Below, one piece after another: positions 1-5,327 of a DNA stretch of 5,770 nucleotides. Position 1 is the first letter of the stretch. The number at the start of each line of letters is the position of its first letter. The notes beneath the pieces were generated by a model. The model did no database searches, had not been told where the DNA came from, and worked only from the letters and a program-made list of their open reading frames with translations. This DNA is from Planctomycetaceae bacterium. GTDB taxonomy: Bacteria > Planctomycetota > Planctomycetia > Planctomycetales > Planctomycetaceae. The position numbers and the translations under genes are program-made. The stretch covers positions 1-5,770 of the forward strand of contig CANHVD010000408.1 in NCBI GenBank assembly GCA_947463775.1, read 5' to 3'.

Positions 1-1867
1 AGGCTCGCTGACTGTTGTGGATGGCGGCATCAATGACGCTGATGGTCTCACTAACGGCGTGTTGCGTGTGAACAACGTGCTGCTTGGCACCTACATTATC
101 ACGGAAGCAATCGCCCCGCAGGGATTTGCGATTGACGACGACCCGACGCGGCTTATCTCGGTCCGCCCGAGTGATCTGAATAACGTGGTTGGTGTTCAAG
201 GTGTGAATAACATTGGGAACACCGATGAGTCGGATTTTCACAATCGCCTGCTGGTGGTCACCGGCATGGGCAAGAGTCCGGTCGTGTCTCAGTTTGTGAC
301 CGTCTTTGACCAGGAAAATGGTGACGTATTTGCTGAGTTTGCTCCGTATGGAGAAACATTTCAGGGAGGCGTTCGCATCGCGACTGGTGAATTGAGCGGA
401 TCGGGTTCCGACGAGATTGTCACGGCTCCGGGATGGAGCATTGTTGCTCAGGTGAAAGTGTACAATCAGAGTGGCCGACTGCTCACTTCGTTCAAACCGT
501 ATGGTCCAAATTTCATTGGTGGTGTCCAGGTGGCGGTCGGTGACGTCAATGGCGATGGTTTAAACGACATCATTACAGTTCCTACATTGGGGGCAGCCCA
601 GGTGAAGGTATTCCGAAATGTGCTTGTCGCCGGAGTGCCATCGTTTGATGCGTCAAATCCCTACCGAGAATTTGTCGCCTTCCCCGCGTCGTTCATTGGC
701 GGAGCAGTGGTGGCGGCTGCGGACATGGGAAGCACCCCTGTACAGAACAGATCCTTCGACAATACGCGACTGGACGGAAAAGCTGAAATCGTTGTCGGGA
801 GCAACGCGGGAACAAAGGCAACCGTGAAAGTCTTCGATGTCAGCCGCATGCCTGTATCGTCAGTTGATGCGGTGCCTGAAGTGTCGATGAGCTTTACTCC
901 GTTCAGCACGCCCGCAAAAGACTACATGGGTGGAGTGACTGTCAGCGTAGCGAGAATCAACGCCGATCCTGTTCCGGATATTCTCGTAGGTGCCGGCATA
1001 AACGGTCGTTCCATGGTGGATGTCTGGGCCTGGAGCAATACCTCGTCGGCCAAGTTGTCCAGCCTGTCGTCGAATCGAATTGGCTTTGCAGCATTTACAG
1101 ATGCGAGTCGAACGGCACCGGTTCAGGTTGCAGTACAGGACACCACAGGCGACGGTATCGCGGATACAATTCTTGTCGCGCAGGGACCGGGGGGGACTAC
1201 AAGTCAGATCCGCTCCTTCAAAATGACGAGCGTATCACCGCTCCGAGTATCTCCCTCAACACCGCTCGCCGGCAGCTTCCCTGGCCCATACTTCATCGCA
1301 GCCATGAACAATCCCTCAACAGCGGCGGTAATACGCACGCTGGCAGAGTCAAGCGATCGGTCGCCCGTTGTCATTACTCCCGTCGGAAATATCAACTCTT
1401 TAAGGCCCACGATTTCGTGGAAAGCATTCCCCGGAGCCGTGCGTTATGAGTTGTGGGTTTCCAATGAGAGCACGCTCGAGCGGGTGATTAACTTTACGCA
1501 TCTCACTGCGACAACATTTCGCCCCACGGTCAGTCTTCCTCTGGGAAGATACCGAGTTTGGATCCGAGCATTCAATAGTAAAGGTATTGCCTCAGCGTGG
1601 AGCTTGCCAGCCAACTTCACAATCGGAAAAACTAAGGCCACACCTGCCGCAGGAAATCCGTTACCAATGCTGACAACCGAACTTTTGGCCGAATACGTTT
1701 TGACGATGGACGACTTCTTTAGTGACAAATCTCTACTCGACGAGGTCCTCCTGACTCAGCCACGACCGGACGGTAATTGTGTGGCAGCGGACTCAGATGG
1801 ATTGTCCGGCAAAGTAGTCTGGCGCCTTACTGAAGATGTCGGCTGCGAAGTAGAGCAGTTCGGTTAA
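1..1867 (+). CDS. Large secreted/surface protein, C-terminal part: Cna-B/SpaA-like end, FG-GAP/VCBS propeller blades, Fn3-like domain (5' partial)
   Basis: The frame is open to the left edge (first whole codon at 2), so this is the C-terminal 621 residues of a longer protein; the GTG at 17 is internal. Numbering from that GTG, residues 1-50 end in GTYIITEAIAPQGF, typical of the last strands of a Cna-B/SpaA-type prealbumin-like domain. Residues about 93-403 hold five diverged propeller blades marked by FQGGVRIATGE, FIGGVQVAVGD, FIGGAVVAAAD, YMGGVTVSVAR and APVQVAVQD. Two keep calcium-site-like loops, DVNGDGLND (176-184) and DTTGDGIAD (375-383). Residues about 458-536 resemble a fibronectin-III domain (PTISWKAFPGAVRYELWV, then RYRVWIRAFNSKG). 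The last 80 residues are unassigned, with two cysteines (588, 610). I see no LPXTG, PEP-CTERM or membrane anchor in this part. A role in extracellular adhesion or matrix is inferred from the modules; ligand and export route are unknown. Confidence 0.85.
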   Translation, partial: GSLTVVDGGINDADGLTNGVLRVNNVLLGTYIITEAIAPQGFAIDDDPTRLISVRPSDLNNVVGVQGVNNIGNTDESDFHNRLLVVTGMGKSPVVSQFVTVFDQENGDVFAEFAPYGETFQGGVRIATGELSGSGSDEIVTAPGWSIVAQVKVYNQSGRLLTSFKPYGPNFIGGVQVAVGDVNGDGLNDIITVPTLGAAQVKVFRNVLVAGVPSFDASNPYREFVAFPASFIGGAVVAAADMGSTPVQNRSFDNTRLDGKAEIVVGSNAGTKATVKVFDVSRMPVSSVDAVPEVSMSFTPFSTPAKDYMGGVTVSVARINADPVPDILVGAGINGRSMVDVWAWSNTSSAKLSSLSSNRIGFAAFTDASRTAPVQVAVQDTTGDGIADTILVAQGPGGTTSQIRSFKMTSVSPLRVSPSTPLAGSFPGPYFIAAMNNPSTAAVIRTLAESSDRSPVVITPVGNINSLRPTISWKAFPGAVRYELWVSNESTLERVINFTHLTATTFRPTVSLPLGRYRVWIRAFNSKGIASAWSLPANFTIGKTKATPAAGNPLPMLTTELLAEYVLTMDDFFSDKSLLDEVLLTQPRPDGNCVAADSDGLSGKVVWRLTEDVGCEVEQFG

Positions 1868-3204
1868 TAGCGAGCTTCAACGCCAAAGTTGACACCATGC
1901 AGCAGCATCCCGCCGGTGTTGTTCAGATGGCTGCCACCTTGTGCATCGGCAAAGTTGAAGTTGAGCTGATCCGGGGCCAGTGCCACACCCTGGATCCACA
2001 TGACGTTATAACCGGCTCTCAAATTCCAGACGTTCGACAGACGATAAAGGCCTGACAGATTCGCATCACCGACAAATGCGACTGAGCTCCTGTTGCTGGT
2101 GATATCTCGCAATGCCACGTTTGGAAAGTCGGTGACCGTCTGGGTTTGTTGTGCATCATTGCCAAAGAGGCCGGCGGTGCCCGTCGTATCCCAGCCGAAA
2201 CGGCCATAGGTTTGCCGATATCTGCCACCCATCTGAGCACCATAAAGATGATTGCTGGTGCGGACGTTGTAACGGCCATGCTCTGGCTCCGGGCCCAGTA
2301 TCAGTCTCTGTGTTGACATATTCATTTGTTCGCCGAGGTCGAGATAGCGAAAGCCGGAAAACCATGTCATCGATTGTGAAGCAGAATTACCACCAAGACT
2401 CACACCACTGATGCCGCAACCGTCTTCGCCACAAGCTTCACCGCAACCACACTCTGCGCACGAGCAGCAGGTCAAGTTGACCGCGAAGCTATTAATCCAC
2501 GAGGAATAGTTCACATCAACGCGGTCCATGTCGACAAAGGCATTTCCCACCAGATTGTCGCGGAAAGTAAGGAATGCCGCTGGATTGGGTTTTGTCACGA
2601 CTCCCGATGCACTGCCGTCGAAGACGCCAAAATACGTGAATTCCAGCCCACGGCCTTCACAAAGCTTCAGGCCAATTGTGGCCTGAATGCCTGGATCATA
2701 GTTGTACTTGAGATCCGAAGTGGACATGAACGTTGTGTTGGTGTTTGGGTCGACGACAATTGCCTGGCGATTCAATTGTGGGTGCCGCATCAGGAACAAA
2801 CCCTGGACCTGTCCATAGAAACGAGGACACGGATTGTTGTTAAAGAGACCGTTACAGCCGCTGGACCCATCAAGACAGGCTGCGCCGCCGTTGCCTACAT
2901 TGTGGAAATATCCGTCAAGTCCTGTGTCATACGATGGGCGAAAGTACTCTTCACGAGTTTGATTCACGAGTTGAGGACTGGAGCTTGGAAAGAATTGTTC
3001 CTGATCCAGCCTGGCGCCATTGACGCTGTCGTCGTCGGGATTGCGCAAGAATACGCTGTTTACAACGGAAGCCGATTCAAAAGTCGACTGTCGAGATCGC
3101 TCACTGCTCTGTGCCGTTGTTGTCGCAGCGGTTATCGAGACAAATGTAATAATGAGCGTCCTCACTGCCAGTCCCACGGAAATCCGTTCCGAAGAGAAGT
3201 TCAT
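1864..3204 (-). CDS. BBP7 (DUF1551)-like outer-membrane beta-barrel protein
   Basis: The product is 446 residues from the ATG at 3204. The frame stays open to an ATG at 3303, but the extra 33 residues are polar and His/Arg-rich. Starting at 3204 instead gives a normal signal peptide: MNFSSER, a hydrophobic stretch LAVRTLIITFVSITAA, and a likely cleavage near TTTA/QS. The upstream purine run GGACAGG (3207-3213) is a weak ribosome site. Features supporting an outer-membrane barrel are the alternating polar/aromatic strands, the GFRYLDLGE motif (284-292) that I associate with the planctomycete BBP7 family, and the C-terminal GVNFGVEARY with a terminal Tyr, as in BAM-inserted barrels. Residues 246-263 carry an unusual cluster of seven cysteines (pattern CCxCxxCxCxxxCxxxxC). 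The gene converges on its plus-strand neighbour and the two stops overlap. Substrate or pore function is unknown; the family name rests on motif memory. Confidence 0.85.
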   Translation of the reverse strand: MNFSSERISVGLAVRTLIITFVSITAATTTAQSSERSRQSTFESASVVNSVFLRNPDDDSVNGARLDQEQFFPSSSPQLVNQTREEYFRPSYDTGLDGYFHNVGNGGAACLDGSSGCNGLFNNNPCPRFYGQVQGLFLMRHPQLNRQAIVVDPNTNTTFMSTSDLKYNYDPGIQATIGLKLCEGRGLEFTYFGVFDGSASGVVTKPNPAAFLTFRDNLVGNAFVDMDRVDVNYSSWINSFAVNLTCCSCAECGCGEACGEDGCGISGVSLGGNSASQSMTWFSGFRYLDLGEQMNMSTQRLILGPEPEHGRYNVRTSNHLYGAQMGGRYRQTYGRFGWDTTGTAGLFGNDAQQTQTVTDFPNVALRDITSNRSSVAFVGDANLSGLYRLSNVWNLRAGYNVMWIQGVALAPDQLNFNFADAQGGSHLNNTGGMLLHGVNFGVEARY

Positions 3205-3238
3205 AGCCTGTCCGTTCCGTGAAGACTGAAGTGCGGAA

Positions 3239-3257
3239 GGCGGCAGAGAGTGCCGCC
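3239..3257 (-). promoter_or_regulatory. Perfect 7-bp hairpin in the leader of the barrel gene
   Basis: On the minus strand GGCGGCA, a CTCTC loop and TGCCGCC form a perfect GC-rich stem ending 34 bases before the chosen ATG (3204). No T-run follows on either strand, so it is not an intrinsic terminator. If transcription starts further upstream, the hairpin would sit in the 5' untranslated region of the barrel mRNA and could affect its stability or translation; that role is inference. If the gene really began at 3303 the hairpin would be coding. Confidence 0.4.
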
Positions 3258-3780
3258 GATGATGATCGCCGCATGGCGGAGATAAGGCAAAAATGATTGC
3301 CATTCATATGAACACAACATGTCATTCCAGCAAGGATTCTTCGCTGCCGGTTTTTTTGGTGTTCACGTGGTTACCACACACAACGACGTAAAGATGCTGC
3401 AACTTGAGCCCCGCATTCTCCACGTCAGCGATACATTCAAGTTCTCCGGTGAATTCGTCAGACTCCCCGCATTGTCACAAACCGCCAGAATGAATAGGGG
3501 TTCTGAGATGTATAGGAACAGCAGCACTCCCTGGCTGCCGTTGACCCAACCTATTGAAGGTCGGAATAAAAAAGGAGTATTGTCATTCACCTTGGAGCAC
3601 GTGAAGCAGAAAGATGAATGGCAGAAAGTCATCAGTCTTTCGATGTTTTTTTTCCCCTGTCCTTTCTACCGCATCAGGCCTGACTTCTTAGAACAGACTC
3701 GCCAAAATCTTCTCGGCACAACCCAAAGTCAACGTTTATTGGGACAGACGGGCGATCCATGCAATATTCCGTGAGCAGCA

Positions 3781-3808
3781 TTGTCTGCAACTCGAAAGAC
3801 TGTAGTAT
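3781..3808 (+). promoter_or_regulatory. Weak sigma70-like promoter candidate
   Basis: TTGTCT (3781-3786) and TAGTAT (3803-3808) each match four of six bases of the -35 and -10 consensus and are separated by 16 bases. The predicted start, near 3815, would lie just before the stem-loop at 3825-3862, with the terminator-like hairpin about 165 bases downstream. Matches of this quality arise often by chance, and promoter rules in planctomycetes are less well established, so the call depends mostly on its position relative to those structures. Confidence 0.2.
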
Positions 3809-3814
3809 GAACTG

Positions 3815-3979
3815 TGGTTGAGGTGAGGCTTCCGATGCGGGTTCAGATCCGCCGGATGCCTCGTGCGGATAAATGCCGGATGACATATCGAAGAACTGGT
3901 TGGCTTGTCCGACTGGTTTGTTGATAGGTAAGCCGACGTGGTGGAATGCCTGAGGGCGATTCGCCACGTCGGCTTTTTT
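3815..3979 (+). ncRNA. Candidate structured RNA (small RNA or leader/attenuator), class not recognised
   Basis: Two strong structures lie on the plus strand with no plus-strand protein gene before them. The first is a stem-loop at 3825-3862: GAGGC, a T:T mismatch, TCCG, an AT bulge, GCGG, loop GTTCAGAT, then CCGC, CGGA and GCCTC, giving 13 base pairs. The second is the terminator-like hairpin at 3930-3979. Between them are two short direct repeats, GCCGGATG (3851 and 3875) and ACTGGTT (3895 and 3912). The cupin ribosome site lies about 80 bases past the T-run, so this could be a free small RNA of about 165 bases or an attenuated leader of the cupin gene. I see no consensus of tmRNA, 6S RNA, SRP RNA, RNase P RNA or the yybP-ykoY manganese riboswitch. 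The 5' end is a guess, and a minus-strand reading frame across the region is a competing explanation. Confidence 0.3.
3930..3979 (+). terminator. Strong Rho-independent terminator-like hairpin with T6
   Basis: AAGCCGACGTGG (3930-3941) pairs perfectly with CCACGTCGGCTT (3964-3975), with a 22-base loop in which AAT/ATT can also pair. The T-run 3974-3979 follows directly, its first two T's closing the stem. The T-run is only on the plus-strand exit side, so polarity is plus. No protein gene ends upstream on this strand: the last one stops at 1867. It would therefore end an untranslated transcript or attenuate transcription into the cupin gene. It could instead be one copy of a dispersed hairpin repeat. 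Confidence 0.6.
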
Positions 3980-4057
3980 CATGTCTTCCACACGATATCG
4001 GCTTGTCGCCCTATGGCATTCTTGTCTGGTTGAAAGTGTCCCGTTGAGCAGTGAAAC

Positions 4058-4061
4058 GAGG
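4058..4061 (+). promoter_or_regulatory. Ribosome binding site deciding the cupin start
   Basis: GAGG lies 7 bases before ATG 4069 and 10 before ATG 4072. This favours one of these tandem ATGs over the in-frame GTG at 4051 (upstream of the site) and the GTG at 4066, which is only 4 bases away. Confidence 0.5.
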
Positions 4062-4068
4062 TAAAGTG

Positions 4069-4461
4069 ATGATGGGTTTTGTACAGAACATCGAAGATCT
4101 GGCCATCGACAATAGCAGTTTTCGACAGGTGCTCTATACAGGAAAGCACTCTCAGCTAGTATTGATGTCACTCCGGGCGGAGGAAGAAATTGGGGATGAG
4201 GTTCACACGCTTGATCAGTTTTTTCGAGTCGAACAGGGGACTGGTGAAGCGGTGCTGGACGGTCACAGAACGCTGATCAAGGCAGGGTTCGCGGTGGTGG
4301 TTCCAGCTGGAACGCGACACAACATCATTAACACCGGACGTGAGCCGCTAAAGCTCTATACGGTTTACTCGCCACCGAATCACAGAGATGGGGTCGTGCA
4401 CCACACTCGCGCCGAGGCTGAATTGGACAGCGAGCACTTTGATGGGAAAACGACGGAATAA
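4069..4461 (+). CDS. Small single-domain cupin protein
   Basis: The product is 130 residues, the usual size for a free-standing cupin. Its sequence strongly resembles a conserved family of small bacterial cupins that begin GFVxNIE and end HFDGKTTE. Cupin motif 1 is at about 42-57 (GDEVHTLDQFFRVEQG) and motif 2 at about 79-89 (PAGTRHNIINT). Aligned to G(X)5HXH(X)3-4E(X)6G, the first His is replaced by Glu44 and the Glu by Gln50, leaving His46 and His84 as canonical ligands. It may still bind a metal, with an unusual ligand set. The reaction or ligand is unknown; members are soluble beta-barrels acting as small-molecule enzymes or sensors. Start chosen at ATG 4069; ATG 4072 would shorten it by one residue. 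The transporter gene follows after 102 bases on the same strand. Confidence 0.88.
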   Translation: MMGFVQNIEDLAIDNSSFRQVLYTGKHSQLVLMSLRAEEEIGDEVHTLDQFFRVEQGTGEAVLDGHRTLIKAGFAVVVPAGTRHNIINTGREPLKLYTVYSPPNHRDGVVHHTRAEAELDSEHFDGKTTE

Positions 4462-4479
4462 TTTGTTCTGATAAGAAAC

Positions 4480-4493
4480 GTGTGCAGTCACAC
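4480..4493. repeat. Short inverted repeat GTGTG-CAGT-CACAC after the cupin gene
   Basis: A perfect 5-bp inverted repeat with a 4-base spacer begins 18 bases after the cupin stop. No T-run follows, so it is not an intrinsic terminator. It might be a weak RNA hairpin or an operator for the transporter gene 70 bases downstream; the arms resemble TGTG/CACA half-sites of CRP/FNR-type regulators, but the spacing differs. Chance is quite possible. Confidence 0.2.
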
Positions 4494-4563
4494 CTATGTC
4501 ATCGTCGTCGTTTGCGCAGCGAACAAAAACGATATGGCTACTCCTTAGAATCGCGAGACCGAA

Positions 4564-5253
4564 ATGCGACATCTGGAACAACACCGTACAGATCGGATTG
4601 GCTGGCTACGCGCGGCGGTACTTGGTGCTAACGATGGGATTGTGTCGACGGCCAGCCTGGTGCTTGGCGTCGCGGCGGCGGATGCGACGAGTCATGACAT
4701 CCTGGTGGCGGGGGTCGCTGGTCTGGTGGCGGGAGCCATGTCCATGGCTGCGGGAGAGTATGTCTCCGTCAGCTCGCAGTCGGATACGGAGCAGGCCGAT
4801 CTCACTCGAGAACGTGCAGAGCTGGCCGCTGATAAAGTCGCCGAACTTGATGAGCTTTCAGGCATCTACATCAAACGTGGGCTGGATCCATTTCTCGCCA
4901 AACAAGTCGCTGAGCAACTAACAGCTCATGACGCCTTCGCCACGCATGCGCGGGATGAACTTGGTGTCTCTGATACGTTCAGTGCACGACCAGTGCAGGC
5001 GGCGTTCGCGTCGGCGGCTGCCTTTGCCGTGGGAGCGGCGATGCCATTGTTGACCATCCTTATAGCGCCTTCTGCGTATCTGATCTCCGTTGTCGCGGGT
5101 ACATCACTATTGTTTCTTGCGATCCTCGGTGGATTAGCTGCGTTTGCTGGCGGGGCCAAGGCGCCGCGCAGTGTAATGCGCGTAACGTTCTGGGGGGCGA
5201 TGGCCATGGCACTGACAGCTGCGGTCGGGGCTATGTTCGGGACGGTTGTCTAA
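4564..5253 (+). CDS. VIT1/CCC1-family Fe2+/Mn2+ transporter
   Basis: The 229-residue length fits bacterial VIT-family proteins. The N-terminal signature GWLRAAVLGANDGIVSTASL (13-32) opens the first membrane helix; its Asp24 matches the conserved metal-path aspartate of the family. The second helix (about 46-66) carries AGAMSMAAGEYVSVSSQ, with Met and Glu65 at the positions used for metal passage. Residues about 72-138 are a hydrophilic, Glu-rich helical segment like the cytoplasmic metal-binding domain between helices 2 and 3. Three more helices follow at about 144-165, 168-196 and 204-227, giving the five-helix family layout. Known relatives export ferrous iron or manganese from the cytoplasm, or load it into vacuoles in plants and yeast, by proton antiport. 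An in-frame TAG at 4546 fixes ATG 4564 as the first possible start; GCGAG (4553-4557) is a modest ribosome site. Metal choice cannot be read from sequence. Confidence 0.92.
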   Translation: MRHLEQHRTDRIGWLRAAVLGANDGIVSTASLVLGVAAADATSHDILVAGVAGLVAGAMSMAAGEYVSVSSQSDTEQADLTRERAELAADKVAELDELSGIYIKRGLDPFLAKQVAEQLTAHDAFATHARDELGVSDTFSARPVQAAFASAAAFAVGAAMPLLTILIAPSAYLISVVAGTSLLFLAILGGLAAFAGGAKAPRSVMRVTFWGAMAMALTAAVGAMFGTVV

Positions 5254-5327
5254 TCTCAGTTTTCTACTTCAATGCCTGGCAAGTGAGACGTGCGCCGGAT
5301 ATCTCAACAGAAGATTGGTGTGAGTTT

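Larger units (their letters stand above)
3205..4068. other. Long intergenic region between the barrel gene and the cupin gene
   Basis: About 860 bases separate two divergently transcribed genes. Several open frames cross it, including plus 3319-3774 and minus 3363-3632. None has a good ribosome site at its start, recognisable domain motifs or a believable signal peptide, so I do not call them genes. The best of them is a minus-strand frame starting at ATG 3982 (102 codons to 3674), treated under findings. The region must contain the promoter of the barrel gene and probably one for the cupin gene; the closest sigma70-like pair for the barrel gene (TTGCTG, 17 bases, CATATG, around 3309-3337 on the minus strand) is weak. 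A T8 tract lies at 3646-3653. Structured RNA signals occupy about 3815-3979. Confidence 0.6.

Noticed and set aside
2776..3222. 148-codon plus-strand frame opposite the barrel gene
   Set aside because: It is a shadow of the well-supported minus-strand gene; its translation has no motifs and no ribosome site.
3205..3303. N-terminal extension of the barrel protein to ATG 3303
   Set aside because: The added 33 residues are polar and would bury the signal peptide inside the protein; a hairpin lies in this segment instead.
3363..3632. 89-codon minus-strand open frame in the intergenic region
   Set aside because: The composition is unlike a real protein (scattered Cys, Ser and Phe), there is no ribosome site, and it overlaps the other unsupported frame on the plus strand.
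3624..3653. GAAAG/CTTTC hairpin followed by T8 as a second terminator
   Set aside because: The stem is only five pairs with two G-C pairs, has an 8-base loop, and the T-run begins four bases after the stem; too weak to call.
3739..3767. TTGGGA and CAATAT, 17 bases apart, as a promoter
   Set aside because: Only four and three of six consensus matches; the pair at 3781-3808 is slightly better and better placed.
3319..3774. 151-codon plus-strand open frame in the intergenic region
   Set aside because: There is no ribosome site before ATG 3319, no recognisable domain, and low-complexity stretches such as MFFFPCPF come from the T8 tract. An AAAAAAGGAG run near 3567-3576 precedes an internal TTG by only two bases, too close to support a shorter gene.
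3837..3852. GGGTTCAGATCC resembling a tRNA T-arm
   Set aside because: The loop is 8 bases with a 4-bp stem in the best pairing, and no acceptor, D or anticodon arms can be drawn around it. The bases form the tip of the larger stem-loop 3825-3862.
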